Positions 19,801-28,600 of a DNA stretch of 50,342 nucleotides are shown here, one piece after another (the first letter of the stretch is position 1; each line of letters starts with the position of its first letter). The stretch comes from Halanaerobiales bacterium (GTDB taxonomy: Bacteria; Bacillota_F; Halanaerobiia; DY22613). Location of the stretch: assembly GCA_023128035.1 (NCBI GenBank), contig JAGMES010000018.1, positions 1 through 50,342 of the forward strand, in the 5' to 3' direction. The notes under the pieces are model-generated. The model did no database searches. It saw nothing but the letters and a program-made list of their open reading frames with translations, and was not told the origin of the DNA. A program made the translations under genes and the position numbers.

Positions 19801-22800
19801 TGAGGGAGATGTAATCTTACAAAAAACACCTTTTGTCTTTGATGTATCGGTCTGGGAGATGTTCTGGTGGTCATTACATGGGTCGAAACTTGCTTATCTG
19901 ACACCTGATGATGAGAAAAACCCTGAAGCACTGGTTGAAGCAATCGAAAAATATAAAGTTACTACTATCCATTTTGTACCTTCTATGTTAAATATCTTCT
20001 TAGAATATCTGGATATTTTATCTGATATGAAGAAGTTACGTACGCTTAAACAGGTCTTTGCTAGTGGTGAGGCATTACACAGTCAAATTGTCAATAAATA
20101 CAATAAATATCTCTATGCAGAAAATAAAACTAAACTTCACAACTTATATGGTCCAACTGAGGCGACTATTGATGTATCTTATTTTGACTGTTCTACAGGT
20201 GAAGAGCATAGACTGATTCCAATTGGTAAGCCAATTGATAATATTCAACTTCTGGTTTTAGATAAGAATCTCAAAGTACAACCGATTGGTATACCTGGTG
20301 AACTTTGCATCTCTGGAGATGGTCTGGCGCGAGGCTATTTATATCGACCTGAGCTAACGAGTGAAAAATTCGTTCCAAATCCATACTGTCCAGAGGAAAG
20401 ACTTTATAAGACTGGTGACCTGGTCAGATGGTTATCTGATGGAAATATTGAATATTTAGGAAGAATAGACCGTCAAGTAAAAATTAGGGGTGTACGAATC
20501 GAATTAGGTGAGATTGAAGAAGCCTTATTAAATCATGAGAAGATAAAAGAGACAGCAGTGATTGACTGGGCTGATAAATCTGGTAATAAATATCTTGCTG
20601 CATATTACGTATCAGATGCAGAATTATCAGTTACTGAGCTAAGAAAGTATCTCGTCAGTATCTTGCCTGAGTATATGATTCCAGCTTATTTCATCTGGTT
20701 AGAGAAACTACCATTAAGTACTAATGGAAAGCTAAACTACAAAAAATTACCAGAACAAGAAGGAGTTGCTAAGACTGACATTGAGTATTTGGCTCCAGTT
20801 ACTGAGATTGAAAAGAGAATGGCTAAAATCTGGGCAGAAGTTTTAGGAACCGAGCAAGTTGGGCTAGCAGATAACTTCTTTGAGTTAGGCGGAGATTCCA
20901 TTAAAGCAATCCAGATTGCGAATAAGAATCGCGAGGAAGATGTAATACTTACCATCAAAGATATCTTTAAACATAAAACCATTAGCAACTTATTGATGAA
21001 TGTGGACTATCAAAAAGAGAGTTATCAGATTTCTCAAGAAGAAATAACTGGAGAGGTATTGCTAACTCCTATTCAACACTACTTTTTTGAGCAAAATTTA
21101 ATCCACTACCACTATTTTAATCAGACTAATCTGTTTACTTTAAGAGAAGATGTCGATTTAGCATTATTAGAGCAAACCTTCAACAGATTGATTGAACATC
21201 ATGATATATTGAGGATGAACTATCAAATCCTTGAAGACAAGCCTGTTCAGACTATTTCTAGCAATGGCAAAAATGTTTTCAAACTAAAAACCTTTGATTT
21301 ATCAGATTTTACCTATGAAGAACAACAGAAGAAACTTCAAGAGATCAGTATCAAAGTTCAGGAAGATTTATCTGTTGAAACAGACCTATTAATTCAAGGT
21401 GTAGTCTTTGATCTTGGGAAGAATGATAAGAGATTATTAATACCTATACATCATCTGGTAGTAGATGGTGTGTCATGGAGAATTCTCTTAGAAGACTTAG
21501 AGACCCAGTATAATTCTAATCTTCAGACGAAACTTCCATTAAAAACGACCTCTTTCAAAGAGTGGAGTCAAAGGTTAGTCAACTATGCTCAGAGTGAAGA
21601 GATTGAGATTGGTTATTGGAACCAGATTGACCTTGAGAAGATTACTTCAATCTCTAAAAATCAGGGAGAACCTAATTATTTTAAAGATTTCACTTTACTA
21701 CTGATTCAATTAGACAAGATACAGACAGAGCAATTATTAACTAAAACATCTGCTGGCTATAATACTGGAATTAATGATATCTTGCTATCTGGACTGACTT
21801 TAGCATTCTCCGAAGCCTTCGATCTGGAGCAGATATTGTTGAATACAGAAGGGCATGGAAGAGAAGAGATCTTTCCAGAAGTTAATTTAGGGAGAACAGT
21901 GGGCTGGTTTACTAGTCTATATCCAGTTTATTTTGAAAAACAGACTGGTATTGAAGATACTATCAAATATGTTAAAGAGAGTCTGAGAAGGATTCCAAAT
22001 AAAGGACTCAACTTTGGTTTGGCTAGATATCTTAAGAATAACCCATATCTGAAAAACTTTAAATCAGAGGTCTGTTTTAACTATCTTGGTCAATTTGCAG
22101 ATGAATTCAGCCAGAATGATGTCACAGGAAGACTGTTAAGAGGAGCCTCAGAGTCATCGGGAAGTAGTACCCATGGTCAGAATGAACATCCTTATCTGAT
22201 TGAGATCAATGGTCTGATTATTGATGGTAAATTACAGTTTTCATTACTCTATAATCAAAAATTAGTTGATATAGACAAGATGAGGAAGTTACATAAATTA
22301 TATGGGAAGTATTTGCAAGAGATAATTGAACATTGTGTCAGCAAGAAAGATATAACCTACACTCCTTCTGATTTAAATCTAGAAAATACTCTGAGCGTAG
22401 AAGAGTTTGATTATATTGCAGAGCTTGTAGATATTAATGAATCAAGGATATATCCACTTACACCGATGCAAGAAGGTATGTATTTCTTTTACAATTTTGA
22501 AGAGGAGAGTAAAAGTTATTATCAACAATTATCTTTCTATATGGAAGGGGAAGTTAGGATAGAGTTACTTAAAGAAGCCTGGCAGGAAGTAATTAACCAT
22601 TATGACATCTTTAGAACCAGCTTTCTTTGGGAAAATCTGAAAAATCCTGTACAGATAGTTGCAAAATACAAAGAAGCTGAGATTAACTTTATTGAGGTTA
22701 TAGATTCTGATTTAGCTGAGTTAGAATCTATAAACCAGTATAAAGAAGCTGATCTAGCAAAGGGCTTTGACTTTACTCAAGGCAAATTAAATCGGCTCTC

Positions 22801-25588
22801 CATAGTTAATTTATCTAAAGATAGATATTGGTTATGCTGGTCATTCCACCATATTTTATTGGATGGCTGGAGTTTACCCCGAATAATGGGACGTTTTATG
22901 ACAATTTATAATTGTCTCTTAACAGGGATGCAATTACCTGCCAAACCGATCACACAGTTTGCTGCTTATCTTGAATGGTGGCAAAGGCAAGATATGAATA
23001 AGGCCAGAAAGTTCTGGGAGTCATATATGAATGATTTTACAGAACCTACTCCTCTACCATATGACAAAAAAACTGAGAAAGGTCAGACTTTCTCAAGGGC
23101 TAAACGGGTTGAGGTAGATCTTGGAACAGAAAGAACAAGAGTAATTGAGGAATTTTGTAAAACTAATCAGATTACAGTGAATGTGTTTATTCAGACTATC
23201 TGGGGAGTACTTTTACAGAAGTACAATAACACTAATATAAGTTGTTTTGGTATGACAGTTTCTGGACGACCAGCTAATCTGCCTGATGTAGAAGAGATAG
23301 TCGGATTATTAATTAATACATTACCAGTATTAATTAAGACAGATAAAGAGATGACCTTTAAGGAATTGTTTAGCCAGCTGAACGAGGAATTGATAGAGAT
23401 TCGGGATTATGAATATATCTCATTGGCTGAGATTCAGAAGATGAATAATCAGGTCGGGGATTTATTTGACTCAATTATTGTCTTTGAGAACTATCCAGTC
23501 AGTTCGGCAGTAAAAGATGATAGTCTGGATTTTCGCATTAAATTTGACAGTGTTTTTGAACAGACTAATTATGATTTTAGTATTTGTGTAGTGAATACCG
23601 ACAGATTAGTACTGACTTTAAGTTATAATGTAGAACTATTTACATCTGAAACGATAAAAAGAATAAAAGAAGGTATTTTATATCTAATCGACACTGTTGT
23701 AGTCAGTCCCGAGATCAAAGTTTCTGGACTTTCGGTTATCTCAAGAACAGAGAAAAAGAAGTTGTTATTTGAGTTTAACAATACTACAGTAGAATATCAG
23801 CAGGAGAAAATTATCAGCCAGCTCTTTGAAGAACAGGTCTTAAAAACTCCTGATAATATCGCAGTGGTCTTTGGTGATGATCTGAAAATAACGTACAGGG
23901 AGTTAAATGAGAAAGCTAATCAAGTAGCTAGACTGTTAAGAGAAAAAGGTGTTAAGTCAGATCAGATAATTGGTGTCATATTAGATCGGTCGATCGAAAT
24001 GATTGTAACCTTCCTTGGAGTTTTAAAAGCTGGAAGTGCATATCTACCGATTGATCATGAATATCCGGTTAATAGAATCGAATTTACACTAGAAGATAGT
24101 GATGCTAAGCTTCTTGTAACTCAACCAGAGTTGATGGGCAAAGTTAGCTTTAGTGGTGAAGTAATTGATATTACAGATCAAAGGATTTTCACTGCTAAGA
24201 CGGGCAATTTGGAGACTTTTAATAAGTCAACTGATCTTGTCTATATAATCTATACATCTGGAACCACAGGTAAGCCTAAAGGAGTAATGATTGAACATAT
24301 TGGACTCTCCAATCTCCAGCAATTATTTAAAGAGGAATTCGGAGTTACAGAGAGAGCGCGAGTAATCCAGTTTGCTTCCTGTGCTTTTGATGCCAGTGTT
24401 TGGGAAATTTATATGGCTCTCTTATGTGGAGGATCACTATATATTCCAACGAAAGAAGTTATCAATGATTATCAGGAGATGGAAGAGTATATTAACCGTC
24501 ATCAGCTTACCATAGTTTCTTTACCTCCTATTTATCTGAGTAATCTTAACCCAGATAATCTGAGTTCTTTAAAAACAGTAATTACTGCTGGATCGGCAAC
24601 TAATTTTGAATTGGTATATAAATGGAAGGATAAAGTTCACTATATCAATGGTTATGGGCCAACTGAGACAACTGTCTGTACTAGTCTATGGCACTATCAA
24701 GATGGGCTAGAAAAATATAATACTGTACCTATTGGTAAGCCAATTTACAATACTAAAGTCTATATTTTAGACAAAAACCTGAATATGGTTCCAATAGGTG
24801 GTATAGGAGAATTATGTGTGCATAGTGTTGGTCTTGCCCGTGGATATCAAAATCGTCCAGATATTACAGCAGAAAAGTTTATCGACAATCCTCATCGACC
24901 GGGGGAAAGAATTTACCGTACTGGGGACTTAGCCAGGTGGCTAGGTGATGGAAATTTAGAGTTCTTAGGTAGGATCGACCAACAGGTCAAGATTAGAGGG
25001 TTTAGAATTGAATTAGGCGAGATTGAAAGTCAGTTGAGAAATCATGATGAGATTAGTGAAACAGTGGTAATTGACCGGGTTGATACTGAAGGAAACAAAT
25101 ATCTCTGTGCATATATTATCTCTGAGACAGATCTATCTGTGGCAAATTTGTGCGACTACTTACTGAGAGAATTACCAGAGTTTATGATTCCAACCTATTT
25201 TATTCAGATAAATGAGATACCTCTAACTTTTAATGGTAAGGTTGATCGCCGTGCTCTACCAGCACCTGATGGAAATATTATCACCAGTGGGGAGTATGTG
25301 GCACCTCGAAACGAAATTGAGGAAAAACTGGTAACTCTCTGGGCAGAGATTTTGCAAATCAAAAATATTGGTGTTAATGATAAGTTCTTTGAAATTGGTG
25401 GTAACTCTTTAAAGATCATGAGATTAACCAGTTTAATCAACAAAGAGTTTAATACTAACCTAAAAGTGACTGAGTTATTCAAATATACTACTATTAGCGA
25501 AATGGCGACCTTATTAGGAGCAGATGAAGTGGTTAAAGAAGAAGAACTTGAAGATGAAGATGCATTAGTCTTTGCTTTTCCTGAGTGA
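13883..25588 (+). CDS. Hybrid PKS/NRPS: KS-AT(degenerate)-KR-ACP-C-A-PCP-E-C-A-PCP
   Basis: This protein extends the chain from the first synthetase by one reduced C2 unit and two amino acids. Approximate domains (nt): KS 13928-15170 (Cys in GTACSSS, His in ETHGTGT and NIGHLDG), degenerate AT 15480-16090, KR 16210-17600 (NADPH motif TGGLGG; catalytic Ser in CSSLSSS, Tyr in GLYASANAF), ACP 17660-17880 (LDLDSIDIM), C 17930-19190 (HHIISDAIS), A 19270-20750, PCP 20780-20990, E 21030-22350, C 22450-23740 (HHILLDGWS), A 23820-25260, PCP 25290-25510. There is no DH or ER, so the beta-hydroxyl should be kept. A codes read by eye: DVWHFSLIDK (Ser) and DAWSIAGVCK (Phe-like). The AT nucleophile motif GHSxG reads GFGAG (residue 607), so malonyl loading in cis is unlikely. 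I chose ATG 13883 because GAGGTG lies six bases upstream; the upstream in-frame GTG at 13874 sits inside that site. The C-terminus is acidic (KEEELEDEDALVFAFPE). Confidence 0.96.
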   Translation: MVREDRIKNTFKDDDIAIIGISTRMPEADTLSDFWRNLINSRESVRNISESRVRELEEMTGEDLQNSEFIKCGYLDNVTLFEPEIYGLSKEEAKILDPQQRLLLELVEEAVLDAGYNPEDLAGKKIGVFIADSPNRYTPAIASFSPMVFTNLSSASGAGRVAYTYNFCGPVTTVGTACSSSVVALHQGCQSLLFGEAEGVLVGGTNINIFPLETKDLEKLPIASLDQQVRAFDKDANGTIGGEGGGLVYLKLLKNALADGDNIHAIIKGSAVNSNGGRSNSMSAPSEDGQKDVILDTISKAVIDPKTISYIETHGTGTNIGDPIEIAGITQAFNELGYAPQTIAIGSLKTNIGHLDGAAGIANIIKVVLALKNKKIPASLNFEHPNPLIKFENSPVYVNDSLVDWECDTVRRAGVTSLGLTGTNVHIIVEEVLSIARESKSEPQIVTLSARTTESLHKMVQQLKDHLMTNQQINIKDLAVTLNTGRRNYRHKFVTIAKDVSELLSTLKSYHEDVAESDSYSVFTSNKNATLRSCVIIPDLMDVDFLEYEKLYANEANFQRHFDQYANKLTNPEDLANPKVKYALYFCAYAGLLESYSLTPDAVIGFGAGNYLANFLSEEISFKECIEEIKSYAGDKLGIPEDRLTAFLDNIVETGINNFILISGKKELTEIFENVLVKKEGIGFIALDNLIYTFYTGIINLMKAGHEVDFKQVYEGQEFVRVSLPGYSFLLKSYFSKLSRGGKIIVERDSAQLELAETSDLINTLTWAREDLKKDATTEFARGTWLVVHDTLGIGQKLKEKLVETGCQVIDIFSGETTARVNPDQYTVVLGSEKDIAQMVEMVAKEHRELTGVINLMNCYLSNQQNSLDYLSGLSERLEAGPYSKFYLDKALIKYYRKLKLYCITTNAHRVLAEDSLTHPENRMLWPLQKVLNQEQKDYSAFIVDVDLSDSTMGQISQKIFEEIQHNQGEIFEIAYRQGQRYIQYLDRVQLNPVKQNVVIRTNGVYIVTGGLGGIALELCKYMASIKPINLILINRSKFSAKGNEEKVQIIEQLQKKGTKVEIISGDVADFARMKEIIEKVKKDYGKIDGVIHAAGVAGNLSLIKSAQKDDFLQVIRAKINGTLVLERLLRDQILDFFVVCSSLSSSMGGQGYGLYASANAFMDSFSLLQRQLGKNYISINWGGWSEIGIAKGVESSTGLIGLKNIDGVRAFDLILKHRLDNIWVAILSEKIKEVYAEFKFFKLRDIVEEKGLNIDISEESLYDTLKLFLEDVYTGDDELTLDKKIMDLDLDSIDIMQFAGKIKKMFKIELSLKLFFEEITVEELFAMILEAVGGSTEGEEIPKQPKQDYYPVSAAQKRLLILNQFDREATNYNIFGGITIKGNLDVNKLRNAIQGVVNRHEAFRTYLDFVGVEPVQRIVDHLSFDLEQFEVDDEEKIDEIVAKLITPFDLHQVPLLRVGLIKLGVDKYIFIFNMHHIISDAISMEIFVRDIFDLYQGKQLKELRIQYKDFSVWQNEILKSVKSQEEYWLAQFKNDIPVLNMPTDYPRPSEMDYEGDLVKFELDKELTDRLYQLITEQGVTLYMALLASFNLLLAKYSGQDDIVVASPIAGRRHADLEEIVGVFVNTLAMRNYPADQKRFLEFLQEVKQDCLQAYDNQDYQFEMLVDKLNLERNLSRNPLFDVMFILQNAGDFAFNFEGLQITPYEPKMNTSQFDLTLECYEAKESLVVAVRYACKLFKSETIERMMVHWTNILKTVLDNPEIKIADIEMISLEEREQLLVEFNNTQTDYPKDMTIYQLFEKQVKRTPDNIAIEYNDQQLTYRQLNEKTNQLARRLRLLGVKPDTIVAIMVERSLEMTIGIFAIEKAGGAYLPINPQYPKDRIEYMLENSQTDILLTQDRFMSWVDFEGVVLNLEDRDLYQGEVTNLELVNTSRDMAYVIYTSGSTGKPKGVMIEHWTLINRLNWMQKEYPIGEGDVILQKTPFVFDVSVWEMFWWSLHGSKLAYLTPDDEKNPEALVEAIEKYKVTTIHFVPSMLNIFLEYLDILSDMKKLRTLKQVFASGEALHSQIVNKYNKYLYAENKTKLHNLYGPTEATIDVSYFDCSTGEEHRLIPIGKPIDNIQLLVLDKNLKVQPIGIPGELCISGDGLARGYLYRPELTSEKFVPNPYCPEERLYKTGDLVRWLSDGNIEYLGRIDRQVKIRGVRIELGEIEEALLNHEKIKETAVIDWADKSGNKYLAAYYVSDAELSVTELRKYLVSILPEYMIPAYFIWLEKLPLSTNGKLNYKKLPEQEGVAKTDIEYLAPVTEIEKRMAKIWAEVLGTEQVGLADNFFELGGDSIKAIQIANKNREEDVILTIKDIFKHKTISNLLMNVDYQKESYQISQEEITGEVLLTPIQHYFFEQNLIHYHYFNQTNLFTLREDVDLALLEQTFNRLIEHHDILRMNYQILEDKPVQTISSNGKNVFKLKTFDLSDFTYEEQQKKLQEISIKVQEDLSVETDLLIQGVVFDLGKNDKRLLIPIHHLVVDGVSWRILLEDLETQYNSNLQTKLPLKTTSFKEWSQRLVNYAQSEEIEIGYWNQIDLEKITSISKNQGEPNYFKDFTLLLIQLDKIQTEQLLTKTSAGYNTGINDILLSGLTLAFSEAFDLEQILLNTEGHGREEIFPEVNLGRTVGWFTSLYPVYFEKQTGIEDTIKYVKESLRRIPNKGLNFGLARYLKNNPYLKNFKSEVCFNYLGQFADEFSQNDVTGRLLRGASESSGSSTHGQNEHPYLIEINGLIIDGKLQFSLLYNQKLVDIDKMRKLHKLYGKYLQEIIEHCVSKKDITYTPSDLNLENTLSVEEFDYIAELVDINESRIYPLTPMQEGMYFFYNFEEESKSYYQQLSFYMEGEVRIELLKEAWQEVINHYDIFRTSFLWENLKNPVQIVAKYKEAEINFIEVIDSDLAELESINQYKEADLAKGFDFTQGKLNRLSIVNLSKDRYWLCWSFHHILLDGWSLPRIMGRFMTIYNCLLTGMQLPAKPITQFAAYLEWWQRQDMNKARKFWESYMNDFTEPTPLPYDKKTEKGQTFSRAKRVEVDLGTERTRVIEEFCKTNQITVNVFIQTIWGVLLQKYNNTNISCFGMTVSGRPANLPDVEEIVGLLINTLPVLIKTDKEMTFKELFSQLNEELIEIRDYEYISLAEIQKMNNQVGDLFDSIIVFENYPVSSAVKDDSLDFRIKFDSVFEQTNYDFSICVVNTDRLVLTLSYNVELFTSETIKRIKEGILYLIDTVVVSPEIKVSGLSVISRTEKKKLLFEFNNTTVEYQQEKIISQLFEEQVLKTPDNIAVVFGDDLKITYRELNEKANQVARLLREKGVKSDQIIGVILDRSIEMIVTFLGVLKAGSAYLPIDHEYPVNRIEFTLEDSDAKLLVTQPELMGKVSFSGEVIDITDQRIFTAKTGNLETFNKSTDLVYIIYTSGTTGKPKGVMIEHIGLSNLQQLFKEEFGVTERARVIQFASCAFDASVWEIYMALLCGGSLYIPTKEVINDYQEMEEYINRHQLTIVSLPPIYLSNLNPDNLSSLKTVITAGSATNFELVYKWKDKVHYINGYGPTETTVCTSLWHYQDGLEKYNTVPIGKPIYNTKVYILDKNLNMVPIGGIGELCVHSVGLARGYQNRPDITAEKFIDNPHRPGERIYRTGDLARWLGDGNLEFLGRIDQQVKIRGFRIELGEIESQLRNHDEISETVVIDRVDTEGNKYLCAYIISETDLSVANLCDYLLRELPEFMIPTYFIQINEIPLTFNGKVDRRALPAPDGNIITSGEYVAPRNEIEEKLVTLWAEILQIKNIGVNDKFFEIGGNSLKIMRLTSLINKEFNTNLKVTELFKYTTISEMATLLGADEVVKEEELEDEDALVFAFPE

Positions 25589-25602
25589 ATTCTAAATACC
25601 TG

Positions 25603-25652
25603 AGAGACCTGTCAAATGGTGAGTAGACCTATATACCAGAAGACAGGTCTCT
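25603..25652 (+). other. Intergenic stem-loop between the second and third synthetase genes
   Basis: A perfect 11-base inverted repeat (AGAGACCTGTC at 25603-25613, GACAGGTCTCT at 25642-25652) encloses a symmetrical 3x3 internal loop, a further 4-bp TGGT/ACCA stem and a 14-base apical loop. It occupies most of the 90-base gap between the genes. No T-run follows, so it does not look like an intrinsic terminator. It could stabilise or process the long mRNA, or limit translation of the next gene, whose ribosome site starts about 14 bases downstream. The function is inferred. Confidence 0.6.
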
Positions 25653-25678
25653 ATACTGACAATTAAGGGGTGAGTATA

Positions 25679-28600
25679 TTGCATAAAGATCTTGGTATCG
25701 ATAATAATTTTTATCAAGAAAAAGATATTGCAGTTATTGGCATGTCTGGCAGGTTTCCAGAGGCAAATAATCTAGACGAATTCTGGAATAATTTGATAGC
25801 GGGTAAAGATTCGATTAGAGAATTTCCAGAATCAAGATGGGCAGAATTAAAGGCAATCTTTGGTATGGATATAACCGAGACTGTAAAAGGCGGATATATA
25901 GATAATATAACTCTTTTTGAGCCAGAGATTTTTTTAATTAGTCAAGAAGAGAGCAAATATATCGACCCGCAACAGAGGCTGTTACTGGAATTGGTGGAAG
26001 AAGCCTTTTTAGATGCTGGCTATAACCCTGAAAAGCTAAGTGGTCGAAATATTGGGGTATTTGTGGCTGAAGCTGAGAATTGGTACAGCAGATCGAACGC
26101 CAGTTTTTCACCAATGGCTTTTACTAATCGTTTGTCAGTAGCAGGGGTTGGCAGGGTCGCTTATACATATAATTTCTATGGACCAGCTTATGTTGTCGGA
26201 ACTGCCTGTTCATCTTCCTTAGTAGCACTCAATAATGCATGTCAAAGTATATTATTAGATGAATCAGAGATGGCGCTAGTTGGTGGGGTCAATATAAGTC
26301 TAATCCCGACCCAGTTAAAAAATTTAGAACACTTACCTATCACATCAAAAGATCAGAAAGCTAAAACTTTTGACAAAGAAGCAAATGGTACGATTGGTGG
26401 TGAAGGTGGTGGAGTTGTCTTACTCAAACCTTTAAAGAAAGCTTTAGAGGATAGGGATAATATTCACGCGATAATCAAAGGGTGTGCAGTGAATAGTGAT
26501 GGTAATAGATCAAATGGTATGAGTGCACCAAGTGAAGATGGTCAAGCAGAAGTGATCTTAAAGGCATTCGAGGTTGCAGGAATAGACCCTCTGAGTTTAT
26601 CGTATCTTGAAGCCCATGGCACAGGCACGAAGATTGGTGACCCCATTGAGATTGCTGGAATTAGTAATGCTTTAAACAAGTTGGGCTATCTCAAACATTC
26701 TGTCCCCATAGGCTCTTTAAAAACCAACATTGGACATCTTGATGGGGCAGCTGGGATTGCCAATGTAATCAAAGCGATTCTTGCGATTAAGAACAAAAAA
26801 TTACCTCCATCAATTAACTTTAATGAACCAAACCCATTGATCGACTTTGTAGATTCACCAGTATATGTTAATGACACATTACGTATATTTGATGCAAAAT
26901 TTCCCCTGACTGTTGGAGTAACTTCACTAGGATTGATTGGAACCAATTCCCATGCCTTGATTCAAGAATATATTGATAATCGTTCTGAGGAGGTGGAAAG
27001 CGGAAAAGAGGTTGTAGTTCTTTCTGCACGAACCCAAGCATCTCTTCAGGGTATAATTGACAGATTGAAGGACTATCTAAAAAGGAATCGTGATCTATCA
27101 CTCAAAAATATCGTTTATACCTTAAATACAGGGCGGAGAGATCTGAAATATAAGTATGCTACTGTGGTAGGCAGTGTTGAAGAGTTAATTACCAATCTCC
27201 AAAATTATTCTCCAGAAATTGAGGATGGGGATAACTGGATAACTTATCAGCGAAACCGGAACAAGCTGTCTAGCAAATTAGGTCTGATGGTTTTAGATTT
27301 TGCTGATGTAGATGATACCATATTTACCGATTTATATGCCAATGATTATAACTATCGGAGGGTTTATGATCAATCACTAGCAGATGTAGCAGAAGATGAT
27401 GTACACAACCCCAAAGTCCAATATCTGTTACATTTACATGCCTACACTACCCTGTATGAAAAATATCTTGGTAAACCAAAAGCCATTCTGGGTTTTGGCA
27501 TGGGTAATATTATTGCTAATTTCCTATCTAAAAAGGTCAGTCTTCAAGATACGATAAAACTATTGAAGAAATATGACAAAGCTAAAATAGATATTCCCGA
27601 AGATAAGCTGAGTGGATTTATTGATATGGTAATAGCAAAAGGAATAAACACTTTTGCGATTGTTGCACCTGGTGTCAAGCTTCAAGAGCTTTTTAGTAGA
27701 CTTCTAGATAAGAAGAGTGAGGCTAACTTAATCGTCTTAGATGAGAAGCGGGACAGATTATTTAACAAGGTGCTGGAGCTATTAAAAGATGGTTTAGAGA
27801 TTAACTGGAATCGATTTTATCAAGCTGAAGATAGGAAAAAGGTTAGCTTATCAGGATATGTCTTTGACCGGAAGAGTTATTATTTAGAGGGGAACACTAA
27901 TTTTGGTATCTCAAATTCGGAAGATCCAGAAAATAAATTTGATCAAGAAGAAGCGTATAATCTATTGTATCAACTTGAGTGGGAAGAAGCTATAACCGAA
28001 GGAGACTCAATATGTGAAGATCAAAAGAATATCTGGCTCATATTCTACGATGAGCTAGGTATTGGTAGGGAGATCAAGACAGAACTAGAGTTTCTAGACC
28101 AGATTATTATTGAGGTCCGGATGGGAACAGAGTTTGAGAAAATATCTTCAACCTGCTATAAAGTCAGTGGGGAAGAGGCAGATTATCATAAACTTATTCG
28201 AGAGGTCAAAACTGAGGGATTGGAGTTAGCAGGTGTGATCAATCTTTATAATTGTCATCTCCCAGCTGCCCAATATACATTTCGACAACATGATGAGGTT
28301 GAAAAGAATCTATACAGAGGTCTTATGAATGGAGTTTATCTCTACAAGAGCTTAACTGATTCTTTTGCAAAACTCAAAATTTATAATATCACAACTAATG
28401 CCCACAGAGTATTAACAAAAGATTCTCTTGTGATGCCAGAAAGCAGGCTCATCTGGGCATTGAACAAAGTGATTAATCAAGAGATGGAGAACTATCAGGC
28501 ATTTGTTCTAGATATTGATTTGAAAAATGTTGAAAAAGAAGAACTTGCCAGACAGATTATTAAGGAAATTATGACCAATTCTGGAGAGATTTTAGAGATA

